DNA of 64,000 nt, taken from positions 186,001 through 250,000 of the forward strand of contig DAIDIP010000001.1 in NCBI GenBank assembly GCA_027451745.1, given 5' to 3'. Shown here in pieces: positions 44,630-54,542 of this stretch; the stretch's first letter is position 1; every line of letters starts with the position of its first letter. The notes under the pieces are model-generated. The model was not told the DNA's origin and made no database searches. It saw nothing but the letters and a program-made list of their open reading frames with translations. The stretch comes from Candidatus Melainabacteria bacterium. GTDB taxonomy: Bacteria; Cyanobacteriota; Vampirovibrionia; Obscuribacterales; Obscuribacteraceae. A program made the position numbers and the translations under genes.

Positions 44630-45930
44630 TATTCTCCTCCTGCTGAAGTATGCTCAGCAGCAGACTTCAGATCATTTTCATCTGCTAATTTAGCACTAAC
44701 CTTTGTCCCAGTTTTTAACTCATCAGTTGCCTTTACTGCCACAAAATCTCCTTGTTGCAGATTACCGGAAGCCTCAATAAGATTACCCATAGTAAGTCCC
44801 CTTTCTACATTAACGCGTTCAGTTACATTATTCTTAACGCGAATCACGAAAGTGCTTTTTAAGTCTGAATCTACAGCAGAAGATGGCACAAACAATGTGC
44901 TGTAAGGACGAGTTGCTATCCAATGGACTGTGGCGAACATGCCTGGTTCGAGAGTGCCATCGGTATTGTATACGCTAAGTTCAACAGGCATTGTTCTTGT
45001 AGCTTCGTCCAACGCATAAGCTGGGCGAGCGATTATTCCATAGAACTTCTTGCCCATAAAGGCTGGAACAGTAAATTCTATTCGCTGTCCAAGTGTCATA
45101 CCAGAAACACAAGCTTCAGGTACAGCCGCCACAAGACGTAAAATATCCTTCTGCTGAATTCGCAAAAGAGGCAACACGCCCCGAGCCGCATCGACTGCCA
45201 CAATGCTACCGGTATGAACGTTTCTCTCAGTAATTACGCCATCAAATGGTGCTTCTATAGTCAGATAAGAAGTCATAGCCAATAATGAATTTACTACATC
45301 TTCTGCCGCTTTTACATTGTGTTGTTCTGCTACAACAAGATTTTTTGCTGCCGCAACTTCTTGTTTAACAGCTTCTACCCGGGCACGATCTGATTCAACA
45401 GTTTTTTGCTGAATATCTACTTCATTTTGAGCTATGGCACCAGGGGTTTTTGCAGCTATTTGAAGTCGTTGGAAAGTTAAAAGATCAGCATCATATCTTG
45501 CCTGTGCTTCAACTAATCTGGATTCCTCACTATCTTCAGCGGATTGAGCTCGGCGGTAGGCCGATTGCACAGCAGCAAGTTTAGCTTTTCCTTCTTTTGC
45601 TTTTTCATCTAATTCAGGACAAAAGATTGTAATCAGTTTTTGTCCTTTCTTAACTATAGAACCACGATCTACCCCGATCCACTGAATATATCCTTCCACT
45701 TTGGCGTGTATTGGCACATCCTGATAGGCTAATAACTGTCCTGGTAGAGTTAATTCGCTGTTAAGTTGGCGCTTTTCTACTTTGACAATCGGAACAGTAG
45801 TCAGATCATTCTGTTTAGTTGTCTTTTTTTCAGCCTCATCCCCAGCTGTATGTTTATTGCCACAAGACGATAACAGCAACATTAAACAGATACCTATGCA
45901 GCAACCGAGCCTATTTCCTTCAATTAGCAT
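44629..45930 (-). CDS. RND efflux periplasmic adaptor (membrane fusion protein), lipoprotein
   Basis: A 433-aa HlyD/AcrA-type adaptor. The N-terminal lipobox LLSSC puts the lipid anchor at C23. The barrel and lipoyl halves are visible: VEGYIQWIGVDRGSIVKKGQ at about 78-97, the partner half with APFDGVITERNVHTGSIV at about 228-245, and a long coiled-coil hairpin between them. The beta-barrel region has VPAFMGKKFYGII. It links the RND pump in the inner membrane to TolC. The gene lies 17 bases downstream of the pump gene in a minus-strand operon. Confidence 0.93.
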   Translation of the reverse strand: MLIEGNRLGCCIGICLMLLLSSCGNKHTAGDEAEKKTTKQNDLTTVPIVKVEKRQLNSELTLPGQLLAYQDVPIHAKVEGYIQWIGVDRGSIVKKGQKLITIFCPELDEKAKEGKAKLAAVQSAYRRAQSAEDSEESRLVEAQARYDADLLTFQRLQIAAKTPGAIAQNEVDIQQKTVESDRARVEAVKQEVAAAKNLVVAEQHNVKAAEDVVNSLLAMTSYLTIEAPFDGVITERNVHTGSIVAVDAARGVLPLLRIQQKDILRLVAAVPEACVSGMTLGQRIEFTVPAFMGKKFYGIIARPAYALDEATRTMPVELSVYNTDGTLEPGMFATVHWIATRPYSTLFVPSSAVDSDLKSTFVIRVKNNVTERVNVERGLTMGNLIEASGNLQQGDFVAVKATDELKTGTKVSAKLADENDLKSAAEHTSAGGE

Positions 45931-45947
45931 GCCTACTTCACCATTTC

Positions 45948-48900
45948 CTAAGAGTTTTCATACAACTGTCTGTTAATATCTTTATTTTCTTCTTCATTAT
46001 TATCCTCCGGCAATAAAGATACACCTTTACGGCTTGCTTTATTTTGCACCATAGCATATACAAGTGGAAGAACGAGCAGGACTGCGTTTGTCGATACTAA
46101 TAGTCCTCCTATTACAGCTCTTCCTAAAGGAGCAGTACGATCGCCGCCCTCGCTCATGCCTAAGGCCATAGGTACCATCCCTGCAATCATGGCGATACTA
46201 GTCATTAAAACAGGACGAAGCCTGGCGGCCGCACCTGTAATTGCCGCCGACTTTGCCGAAATACCAAGGGCACGTCGTTCTTCTGCAAAAACAACAACCA
46301 AAATGCTATTTGCCACGCCTACACCAGTAGCCATGATTGCACCCATAAATGATTGCACATTAAGCGTAGTGTGCGTCAAAAACAGAGACAGCAATGCGCC
46401 AAATAAAATAGCTGGCACAACTGAAATTATAATAAGCGATAGTTTTATAGATTGAAAGAAAGATACAAGCAACAGAGAAATTGCTACTACGGCAAACACT
46501 ACACCTAAACTGAGAGCGTAGAAGGTTTCATGCATTGTTGGCACTTGTCCGCGAATCGATACTTTAACTCCACGCGGCGGATCCCCAAGTTTAGCTATTG
46601 TCTGCTGTACGTCTTTTGCCGCCCCCCCAAGGTCATCTGTGGCCAGGTTAGCGGAGATAGAAATAGTACGACGCATATTATAGTGATCAAATTCGCCAGG
46701 TGCTGTACCATAATCGACATCAGCTACATCGCGCACAAAAGGACCGGCAAAATTACCTGTTTTGATAGGAATACTGCCAACCGTATGCAAAGAATTGATA
46801 TCACCTTGAGGAACTTGTACCTGTACCTGGTATGACAGACCACTTTTAGCATCACGCCAGTATATTGGCGTGACGAATCTGCTAGAGTATGTGGCCGCTA
46901 CAAGAGCGCGCCCAATCTCTCTTACTGTCACACCAAGTTGACCAGCTCTAATTCGATCTACAATAACGTTTACTGTAGGATAGTCCAGCGGCTGAACTAT
47001 GCCAGCATCACGCAAAGACTTAAGATTTTTTAGCTCGGCCAATAATTTATACGAATATTGTTTGATCTTTTCATAATTTGGACCATCTACATCAACTTGA
47101 ATAGGGGTAGATGAACCAAAATTCATAACTTTATTAACTATGTCCCCAGCTTCAAAAGTAAACTGGCAGTCCTTAAACTGTTCGGCAAATTGCTTACGTA
47201 AACGTTCTTCCAATGATCTTAACTGCACTTTGGCTTCTTCTTTAAAAGAAACGAGCATAATCGCCTCTTGTGGTCCGCTCGTCCACATATAAGCATTACT
47301 GATGGCATAACTTGGTGGCTGAGAACCTACATAACTAATTGAAACCTCAACATTCTCCGGCCCTACGTCTTTAGCGATGGTTTGCAGTACGTCTTTGGTT
47401 ATATCCTCTGTCACTTCAAACCGAGTACCTACCGGGGCTTTAAGACGCAACTGGAAGCCTTTTGGATTGCCGGCAGGAAATATTTCTGTTCCCAAGGTAG
47501 GATATATAAGGAGCGAAGTCAAACACGCCGCTATAAAAACACCTATTACCACTGGCCGAAAATTAAATAAACGTATTAGAACACGCTGATATTTCATTCT
47601 GATTCGCGACATCAAGTCAGGCTTCTGATGTACAGTTTGCGAACCGTGATCACTGGTGTGATGAGCTTTCAACAACCATGCACTCATTACTGGTACAAAT
47701 GTGCCTGACAATATATAAGAAGCAAACATAGCTAACCCTACAGCCAGAGACAAAGGTACAAATAGCGACTTAGTAGGACCTACCATGAAAAAAGATGGCA
47801 TAAATACTGACACCACAGAAAGCATTGCCAGCAATCGAGGTATAACTACCTCTAACGAAGCATCATATATAGAACCAAGCAAACGCCGCCCTTGTCCTAA
47901 ATGACTATGAATATTTTCAATTGTTACCGTCGCTTCATCAACAAGAATACCGACCGCTAGCGAAAGTCCGCTTAGCGTCATAATATTAATTGTTTGCCCG
48001 CTAACCCATAAACCAACAACAGCTGCCAACAACGCAAACGGTATATTCAAAACAACAATTAAAGAGCTGCGCACATCTCGCAAGAAAAGCAATACTACGC
48101 CACCAGTTAACAGAGCACCGATACCACCTTCCATCAACAATCCCAACAATGACTCAGTAACGTATATTGATTGGTCAAAGGCAAATGAAACTTTAATGTC
48201 TTCTGGCAGAAGCGATTGCATATAAGAAACATTTGCTTTAATGCCGTTTACTACAGAAAGAGTGGACGCACTGGCTTGCTTAGAAATTGCCATATAAACG
48301 GTTCTTCTACCATTAACAAGAGCGTATCCCGTTAGAATATCGGTTGTATCTTGCACAGAGGCAATATCTCGTAAATAAACAACTTCTGGTCCAGCCACAT
48401 TTGTCAGTGGTATATTGCCAAGATTTTGAATATTTCCCACAACTGAATTAATAGCGCACATTCTTTGCAGATCGCCAGTCCGCACTATTCCGGAAGGCAT
48501 AATCACGTTTCCATTGTTTATTGCTTGTACAATATCCTCCATTGATAAATGATATTCATTCAATTTTCGAGCATCAACTGTGATAACAATAGAACGTTGA
48601 TTACCACCAAAAGGTGGGGGTGTCGAAACTCCAGGTGTGGTTGAAACTACAGGACGAACACGAGAATATACAAGGTCTTGAATTTCACCCAAATTACGGG
48701 TGGGACTCGAAAATACCAAGAATCCTACCGGTACACTTCCAACGTCATATCTAACTATAAAAGGCGTAACCGTCCCCGGTGGCATATAAGCCCGAGAACG
48801 TTCTACCTGAGCGACGACCTGAGCCATTGCATCTGCCATGTCTGAACCAGGCTGGAAGTATACATCCATAACCGCAGCGCTCTGAATAGAACGCGATGAA

Positions 48901-49139
48901 ACATGATCGACCCCACTTATGTAGAAAAAGTGTTGTTCATAGAAGGTTACTAAATAGCCTTCCATTTGAGATGGATCCATACCACCATAGGGCTGAATGA
49001 CAGTAACACGAGGAAGATCTATCGCAGGAAAGATATCCACGTTCATTCTGGTTATTGCCAGAATAGCGATAAGTACAGTAGCTGCCACAGCTACCATTAT
49101 TGTGACCGGACGGCCCATTGCTAATCTAATCAGCCACAT
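45948..49139 (-). CDS. RND efflux pump permease (AcrB/MdtB-like superfamily)
   Basis: A 1,063-aa inner-membrane proton-driven exporter with the RND layout: one N-terminal segment, a large periplasmic domain, a block of segments, a second periplasmic domain and a final block. LPRVTVIQPYGGMDPSQME follows the first segment, the central segment has GLSLAVGILVDEATVTIENI with the proton-relay type acidic residue, and the second half has GVGVANSILVVVFAEERR. Charged residues in the fourth segment look of the drug (HAE) or undefined type rather than heavy-metal type, but this needs alignment. It starts three bases after the TolC stop. Confidence 0.93.
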   Translation of the reverse strand: MWLIRLAMGRPVTIMVAVAATVLIAILAITRMNVDIFPAIDLPRVTVIQPYGGMDPSQMEGYLVTFYEQHFFYISGVDHVSSRSIQSAAVMDVYFQPGSDMADAMAQVVAQVERSRAYMPPGTVTPFIVRYDVGSVPVGFLVFSSPTRNLGEIQDLVYSRVRPVVSTTPGVSTPPPFGGNQRSIVITVDARKLNEYHLSMEDIVQAINNGNVIMPSGIVRTGDLQRMCAINSVVGNIQNLGNIPLTNVAGPEVVYLRDIASVQDTTDILTGYALVNGRRTVYMAISKQASASTLSVVNGIKANVSYMQSLLPEDIKVSFAFDQSIYVTESLLGLLMEGGIGALLTGGVVLLFLRDVRSSLIVVLNIPFALLAAVVGLWVSGQTINIMTLSGLSLAVGILVDEATVTIENIHSHLGQGRRLLGSIYDASLEVVIPRLLAMLSVVSVFMPSFFMVGPTKSLFVPLSLAVGLAMFASYILSGTFVPVMSAWLLKAHHTSDHGSQTVHQKPDLMSRIRMKYQRVLIRLFNFRPVVIGVFIAACLTSLLIYPTLGTEIFPAGNPKGFQLRLKAPVGTRFEVTEDITKDVLQTIAKDVGPENVEVSISYVGSQPPSYAISNAYMWTSGPQEAIMLVSFKEEAKVQLRSLEERLRKQFAEQFKDCQFTFEAGDIVNKVMNFGSSTPIQVDVDGPNYEKIKQYSYKLLAELKNLKSLRDAGIVQPLDYPTVNVIVDRIRAGQLGVTVREIGRALVAATYSSRFVTPIYWRDAKSGLSYQVQVQVPQGDINSLHTVGSIPIKTGNFAGPFVRDVADVDYGTAPGEFDHYNMRRTISISANLATDDLGGAAKDVQQTIAKLGDPPRGVKVSIRGQVPTMHETFYALSLGVVFAVVAISLLLVSFFQSIKLSLIIISVVPAILFGALLSLFLTHTTLNVQSFMGAIMATGVGVANSILVVVFAEERRALGISAKSAAITGAAARLRPVLMTSIAMIAGMVPMALGMSEGGDRTAPLGRAVIGGLLVSTNAVLLVLPLVYAMVQNKASRKGVSLLPEDNNEEENKDINRQLYENS

Positions 49140-49142
49140 ATT

Positions 49143-50741
49143 TTACTTACCCCTTTGAACACGATTGACTTCGTCAAGGAATGGACGCAGATCACCATGC
49201 ACCGAAGCAACACTCAATAACGCCCGCCAAACTCCTACTTTAGCTATGGCTTCCTGCACACGAGACTGTGCTAATGTTTCATTTGCTTGTGCAACTTGAG
49301 CAATTGAACCAAGACCAGTTTTATAGCGGGCCTCTGCCTGCTTAGTAGCTATTACCGCAGCTTGTACTTGAATTGGCATATTCTCAGCCAAATGCAAAGC
49401 CGCCTGAACGCGATCACGAGACTGAATGTCTTCAGTGCGCAAAGTTTGCATTACGAGATTATAGTCTTGTTGTCGTTGGTAGATACGCTCTAACTGTACT
49501 TTTTTCTCTTGATGTATGCGAATGATATCTAGAAAATTCCAGTTGACAATAAGAGCGACTTGATAGTTAGGAATAGTTGGCATTGTGCCGCTAGCATTAG
49601 CAGATTGATTAGCTCCTGCCACAGTCGGACTCAGTCCTGAACCTCTTAGATTGACACCGCCAAGGAAATGAAGCACCGGATAATATTCTTTATCAAGCAC
49701 TTTTTTCTGGGCAAGTGCAGCACGCAAAGCAGCATTAGAAGCCTGCAAGATTGGCACTTGCTCAAAAACCGGTTGACTTTTCTGAATATTGGCTGGTTCA
49801 TCTTGTTCGGCTATGCCTGTAGGATTTATATCAATCATTGTGCCGCCTAAACCAATTGAGTTAGCTAAATTGGCAAATGAGAGATCTCGAGATAATTCAG
49901 CACGTATCAGGTTATTGCGAGCATTAGCTAATTGGGCTAATGCAAGAGATTCGTCTGCCCCTGGCTTTAATGAAGCATCTACTTGCGCATGCACTACTTG
50001 ATAAAATTGTTCAAAAGAAGCAACGTTCTGTTGAGCGGCTTTTACTTGTTCAAGTGCAATGACTGCATCTAAATAGGCATTTGCTGCTGTTAATCCAATA
50101 TCTAAACTGGTAGAAGCAAATTGTTTGACTGTTTGTTCGGCTAATGCTTTAGCAAAATTTATCCGTGCTTTGTGCAATCCAAAATCTAACGGTGCCCAGT
50201 CAATACTAAATCCTCCTGAAGTAAAAAACACCGGCTCCATAGAAGTGCTGTTGGTTGCCGGACCAGATATAGCAGGAAAAACAGGGCTGCCAAAAAACAC
50301 TTGTGTTAATTTATTGTGACTTGACATAATCTGTTGCCATTGAAACAGCGAGTCAGGCAAATATTCGTTCAATTTTTGTACAGTGACATTTCGTTTTGCG
50401 GCTCTAACTTCTGACTGCCCTTTAAGCATATTTGGATAGTATTTTTCTGCATAATCAACAGCCCCTTTTAGAGTAAAGGGCTTTGCAACAGCTGTTTGTT
50501 CTATTTTGGGATGCAGAACTATTTCGCTTGGTACGCGTGGGGCACTAGAAACACTTTGAACACTTGAGGCAATATTTTCTGCTAAGACATCATTGCCAAC
50601 TATAAGTAAAGCAACCGGGATGCAAACTAATTTAGCAAATGATAAATGAGAGATCTTATTTAGTTCAGATGAGAATCTATGCAATTTAAAACTGTATCCA
50701 ATTAAAGCTGTGTCCAACAATTGTGCACAAAGTGTGATCAT
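49143..50741 (-). CDS. TolC-family outer-membrane efflux protein
   Basis: A 532-aa outer membrane factor with two repeats of the long helical hairpin: LKGAVDYAEKYYPNML near 90, and ALAEQTVKQFASTSLDIGLT and later ARYKTGLGSIAQVAQANETL. The signal peptide (hydrophobic KLVCIPVALLIVGNDVLA) lies about 35 residues after the first ATG at 50741. A start at TTG 50684 would give a more normal signal peptide and would put the TTGTGCACAA box outside the gene. It is first in the efflux operon and the repeated TTGTGCA boxes lie upstream. Confidence 0.9.
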   Translation of the reverse strand: MITLCAQLLDTALIGYSFKLHRFSSELNKISHLSFAKLVCIPVALLIVGNDVLAENIASSVQSVSSAPRVPSEIVLHPKIEQTAVAKPFTLKGAVDYAEKYYPNMLKGQSEVRAAKRNVTVQKLNEYLPDSLFQWQQIMSSHNKLTQVFFGSPVFPAISGPATNSTSMEPVFFTSGGFSIDWAPLDFGLHKARINFAKALAEQTVKQFASTSLDIGLTAANAYLDAVIALEQVKAAQQNVASFEQFYQVVHAQVDASLKPGADESLALAQLANARNNLIRAELSRDLSFANLANSIGLGGTMIDINPTGIAEQDEPANIQKSQPVFEQVPILQASNAALRAALAQKKVLDKEYYPVLHFLGGVNLRGSGLSPTVAGANQSANASGTMPTIPNYQVALIVNWNFLDIIRIHQEKKVQLERIYQRQQDYNLVMQTLRTEDIQSRDRVQAALHLAENMPIQVQAAVIATKQAEARYKTGLGSIAQVAQANETLAQSRVQEAIAKVGVWRALLSVASVHGDLRPFLDEVNRVQRGK

Positions 50742-50882
50742 TCACAGAGCAAGACACTTGCTGCGTAAATAGTATGTTGCTAGTGTACTAGCACTCATCC
50801 TAGATCTTTGTGCAATTATTGTGCAAATTACAAAGTGTTTAAAAGTCTATTGTAAAGTTACAAATTAGCTAGTTTGCACAAA
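50721..50882. promoter_or_regulatory. cluster of TTGTGCA boxes, probable binding sites of the adjacent response regulator
   Basis: The palindrome TTGTGCACAA lies at 50721-50730. TTTGTGCAA at 50807-50815 and TTGTGCAAA at 50819-50827 repeat TTGTGCA with an 11-base period, and TTTGCACAAA at 50873-50882 is the inverted copy. Two TTACAAA copies lie at 50828-50834 and 50858-50864. Direct repeats one helical turn apart are typical of OmpR-family regulators, and the OmpR-type regulator gene is two genes upstream on the same strand. Confidence 0.55.
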
Positions 50883-50889
50883 TAAGTGC

Positions 50890-52131
50890 TCATGTCTTTA
50901 CATTTTGAAGCGGCAAAGAGATTGTAAATTTAGTGCCAGAACCAAGAACACTAAAAACATCAACACTACCGTGGTGAGATTCGGCTATGGCTTTTACAAT
51001 TGATAATCCAAGCCCAGCCCCACCTGACAATCTGCTTCTTGACTTATCTACTCTATAGAAGCGATCAAATATTTGTGTCAAGTTGCTCTGCGCAATACCT
51101 ATGCCAGTATCAGCAATAATAATCTTAAGATCTATTGGGTGACGGATAACTGTAACTGTTACTGAGCCACCTGGTTCTGTGTATCGCAGTGCATTCTCTA
51201 ACAAATTGCTAAGCATAGTATATAAGCTTGCTGGATCACCAAGTATGACTAGATCTGGTATTGCCGAGTACGTTAATAAGATGCCGCGTTGTTCAAACTT
51301 TATAGCAAACTCCTCAATACACTCGTTTAACAGATCAAAGACTTTTACTGGTTCGCAAATAAGACCAGCCTTTATAGGATTTTCAAGCTCTGCTAGCAAC
51401 ATAAGAGCGTCAATAATATGCTGCATACGTTCTGCAGATTTTGATATTGTGTTTACTTCATTTGCTGTGATATCTTGTTTTTTAAGCCTGTGCTCCAACT
51501 TTTCTGCACAAGCATTAATAATACTCAGCGGCGTATTCAGCTCATGTCCGGCGTCTGATATAAATTGTCTTAATAGAGCAATGGTTTTTTGAATAGGTAT
51601 AGTTGCTTTATCAGAAATAAAATAGCTGCAAATACCTAACCCGATTAGTACAATTGGGGCAATCAAAGCCATTACCAAAGCAAATTGTTCTACTGCTCGA
51701 TCTCTTTCTTTTGTTGGAATTTCCAACTGCAAATAACCAACAAAATCATGCCCAGGTACAATCAACGGAGTTGCTCGTATACGCATTCTTTGATTCGCTT
51801 CGCTGGCTTCAGGTTCCTCTAGTATTAACCTGTTAATTCCTGGAGGTCCATAATGCTCGATCAGGCGACCATCACGATCATAAAGCTGAATAGTCGCTAA
51901 TGACTTAGACGGATCTGTTTGAACCACTCGAGCCCACTGTCTAAAATGTGGTTTGTCAGCATATAAATCAACTGCATGCCCTAAGCTGCCAGATAAACTT
52001 TTAAGTTCATGATCTAAAGCGCTAGTAAGACTGAAATAGAAAAAGAAAAAACCTAATATTGTAGGCATTATATAAACAAAGGCTGATAGACCTATGCACC
52101 AAAGCGCAATTTTCTGCCTGACTGTAAGCAT
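50890..52131 (-). CDS. sensor histidine kinase (OmpR-partner type)
   Basis: A 413-aa inner-membrane kinase. Two membrane segments (about 9-35 and 151-171) flank a periplasmic domain of about 115 residues. The phosphorylated histidine is H196 in FISDAGHELNTPLS. The ATPase domain has the N box NLLENALRYTEPGG, the G1 box ADTGIGIA and the G2 box GGAGLGLSIVKAIAESHHG. Only about 25 residues separate the second membrane segment from H196, so a full HAMP domain does not fit. It follows the response regulator gene by 64 bases and precedes the efflux operon by 148 bases, which suggests it controls the pump. Confidence 0.93.
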   Translation of the reverse strand: MLTVRQKIALWCIGLSAFVYIMPTILGFFFFYFSLTSALDHELKSLSGSLGHAVDLYADKPHFRQWARVVQTDPSKSLATIQLYDRDGRLIEHYGPPGINRLILEEPEASEANQRMRIRATPLIVPGHDFVGYLQLEIPTKERDRAVEQFALVMALIAPIVLIGLGICSYFISDKATIPIQKTIALLRQFISDAGHELNTPLSIINACAEKLEHRLKKQDITANEVNTISKSAERMQHIIDALMLLAELENPIKAGLICEPVKVFDLLNECIEEFAIKFEQRGILLTYSAIPDLVILGDPASLYTMLSNLLENALRYTEPGGSVTVTVIRHPIDLKIIIADTGIGIAQSNLTQIFDRFYRVDKSRSRLSGGAGLGLSIVKAIAESHHGSVDVFSVLGSGTKFTISLPLQNVKT

Positions 52132-52195
52132 TCGGATAGTAGATCTCCTATTTTGATCTTGCTATAAATAAATTTGGATAAAACAGAAAAGACGT

Positions 52196-52867
52196 CTAAA
52201 TCATAGTCTTATAGCCAACGCCATGAACAGTATGAATTATCGAGTGCTCTTCATTTTCGCCCAATTTTTTCCTCAATGAACGTATATGAGAACGTATGGT
52301 ATCAGGAGACACAATATTTTCCTGAAGCCATACTGATTTTATTAATGCATCGACGCTCATCACTTGTCCGTTATTGCGCGTAAGGCATTCAAGCAAGGCA
52401 AATTCTTTAGGCAGTAACCCTAACTTCTTACCTCCTCTTGTCACCGTTCTAGCCAAAAGATCTAAGCACAAATCGCCGACAACTAATTTATTCGGTAGAA
52501 GGTTCGCGGGTCTTCGAAGCAGAGCTCTAATACGAGCAGATAGCTCACGCAATTTAAAAGGTTTAGTTAAATAATCATCGGCTCCACTATCTAAGCTCAA
52601 TTCTTTTGTAGACAAGGCGCGCTTTGCAGTCAATATCAATATCGGCGCAGTTCCTCCTCTTTCTCTATAATTACTGCAAATTTCTAGACCATTTCTTGAG
52701 GGCATGTTTAAATCTAGAATAACAACGTCATAGTAATCTAGAGCTAATCGTTTAAGTGCATCTAGCCCGTCGAAAATTTGCTCCACTAGGTAGCCCTCTT
52801 CATACAACCATTCACAAATTATGTCTGACAGCTCTTGCTCGTCTTCAATTAATAGAATTTTTGCCAT
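52196..52867 (-). CDS. OmpR/PhoB-family response regulator
   Basis: A 223-aa two-domain regulator. The receiver domain has the acidic pair E8/D9 (LLIEDEQEL), the phosphorylation site D52 (VVILDLNMPSRNG), T80 and K102 (LTKPFK). The C-terminal winged helix has LLPKEFALLECLTRNNGQVM, then DTIRSHIRSLRKKLG and VHGVGYK, which is the typical OmpR/PhoB recognition helix and wing. It is first in the minus-strand order regulator, kinase, TolC, RND, adaptor. Its probable targets are the TTGTGCA boxes upstream of the TolC gene. Confidence 0.95.
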   Translation of the reverse strand: MAKILLIEDEQELSDIICEWLYEEGYLVEQIFDGLDALKRLALDYYDVVILDLNMPSRNGLEICSNYRERGGTAPILILTAKRALSTKELSLDSGADDYLTKPFKLRELSARIRALLRRPANLLPNKLVVGDLCLDLLARTVTRGGKKLGLLPKEFALLECLTRNNGQVMSVDALIKSVWLQENIVSPDTIRSHIRSLRKKLGENEEHSIIHTVHGVGYKTMI

Positions 52868-53051
52868 GGTTTCCTAACGAGTTAATTTGCAGGCTAATAC
52901 TTTCGCTTCATCAATGGCGGCATCAATCAGCGACTTCGATGTATTAAAGGAGAAATTATCGGGCAAAGACAACTTCTTGGCAATGGTATATGCGCCGACA
53001 TTGTTTAGAATTCGCTAAGCTACTTTTGTTTAGGTAAATTGACTGAATCAA

Positions 53052-53549
53052 CTATTTATTCGTTTTGGATTTCCAAGCACTAGGGTTTGAATGAACCCAA
53101 TTGAATTCTTGCAAATATGATGATCTCTCGTTCTGCGCACTTTGAGGTTGATAGTTGCCACCACTGGTATAACCTTCTGTAGCTTGTCTGTCATTATTTA
53201 CGGCTGCACTTTGACTTTCCAAGTGTCGGTCACCTGCAACGTTTCTTCCCCCACCACTACTTGTGCCACTACTCTGACGATTACCCCCATCACCACTATT
53301 TCCCCAGCCATGATCTTCACTCCAGCCATTATTACCCCAGGCGTGTTCATTACCACCATCTTCCTCCGAATTTTCTCGATTAGAACAATTGCCAGAGCGT
53401 CCTCGTCTACCGTAATGTTCATGTCCTCCTGTAGCTGCATGCGCACGATTGCATGCACGACCACCCTTAGCTTCTGCATTAAATGGAATAGCAGCAAATA
53501 GAAGTAAACTAACCATCGCCGCTAAATAAACATACGCCTGGGATTTCAT
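53052..53549 (-). CDS. exported Gly/Asn/Ser-rich unknown protein
   Basis: A 165-aa protein with a clear signal peptide (KSQAYVYLAAMVSLLLFAAI, cut near AEA). The mature part is low in complexity: Gly/Arg/Asn/His/Trp-rich near 30-100 (HAWGNNGWSEDHGWGN), then Ser/Gln-rich, and a more ordered end LQEFNWVHSNPSAWKS. Only two cysteines remain after the signal (CNRAHA and GNCSN). It may be a surface or matrix protein; no family recognised. Confidence 0.65.
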   Translation of the reverse strand: MKSQAYVYLAAMVSLLLFAAIPFNAEAKGGRACNRAHAATGGHEHYGRRGRSGNCSNRENSEEDGGNEHAWGNNGWSEDHGWGNSGDGGNRQSSGTSSGGGRNVAGDRHLESQSAAVNNDRQATEGYTSGGNYQPQSAQNERSSYLQEFNWVHSNPSAWKSKTNK

Positions 53550-53707
53550 TGTTCTATCCTCTTTGAAATATTAGTGTTCACCCGAGCCGAATCTAATCAA
53601 AGGCCAATAATCATCTGCATCTAATACCGATATAGCAGACGATTTGTGTAAAAATCGTGTATTCTCTCAGTAAGTCAGTTAATGTGTTAGATAACAACAT
53701 AATTTGC

Positions 53708-54253
53708 TTATGCTGGGCTAAAACGCATAAACAAGCTACTTTCATTTTGTAACCAGCGCAATACCAAACTGGCAATTATTTTGGATGTACCAGATGGCCC
53801 GCCATGAACTGGATGCAATTGTTGCCAAACAAATTGATTACGTTCTTTACCCAGCGTTAAAGTAGCTTTTCCTGATGCGTCTGAGAGTCTATCGGCACTT
53901 TGGAATACTAAATCTAAAGCATGATTGCATTCACCATTGTCTATCGGTAATTGTTTGAACTCCATTATAAAAAAATGCTTCCGAAAACGAACACTCGTAC
54001 ATAGTTTGTACTCTAACAAAATCATTTGATCGTCGCGCTCTAAAAATTTATTAGCTTCTAATATGCCTGCGAAAATCCGCGATCTCAATAGGGCATATTC
54101 AATATTGGCCTGTATATTCAACAGACGATTATCTCCGCGACGCTTAATTTCATCTGTATAACTAAGTGGACTAACTTTACAAGTTGATTTTTCTGCATTA
54201 AACGAGGAATATAAACTATCAATATCTACCAGATCGTATAACAGCTTATTCAT
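53708..54253 (-). CDS. unknown protein, 181 aa
   Basis: Cytoplasmic in character: no signal peptide or membrane segment. Mixed alpha/beta composition; the middle reads LLEYKLCTSVRFRKHFFIME and the end GTSKIIASLVLRWLQNESSL. The segment LVFQSADRLSDASGKATL has a regular helix pattern. It stands alone on the minus strand between two AT-rich gaps of about 160 and 290 bases. Not recognised; possibly lineage-specific. Confidence 0.55.
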   Translation of the reverse strand: MNKLLYDLVDIDSLYSSFNAEKSTCKVSPLSYTDEIKRRGDNRLLNIQANIEYALLRSRIFAGILEANKFLERDDQMILLEYKLCTSVRFRKHFFIMEFKQLPIDNGECNHALDLVFQSADRLSDASGKATLTLGKERNQFVWQQLHPVHGGPSGTSKIIASLVLRWLQNESSLFMRFSPA

Positions 54254-54542
54254 ATATGATACTTCTACCTATATTGGATATCACCCGATAATAGTAAAAC
54301 ACAAAGGCATCAAATACGATACCCAAATTTTATTCATTTCAGCGCCAAAGCGCACTAGCAGCTAATTTCGGGAAGTACATCCTTAGAGGGTTGTATTTCT
54401 GTCAAGTTAAAATCAGCCTTAAGACAGTTGATAAGCGATCGATTCGGTAGATGCCATTAATAAGAATAAAGTCAAATTATTAAGACAGATCAGCAATTCC
54501 TCTTACAATAATTAAAACCGTAAACTGAGAAGGAATTAGGTA

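Noticed and set aside
52879-53010. Minus-strand protein-like segment containing IDAAIDEAKVLACKLTR, upstream of the response regulator
   Set aside because: No usable start codon in frame near its beginning; could be a gene remnant but cannot be supported.
53639-53658. 7-bp inverted repeat ACGATTT/AAATCGT
   Set aside because: No T-run and no clear relation to a gene end or promoter; may be chance in AT-rich DNA.
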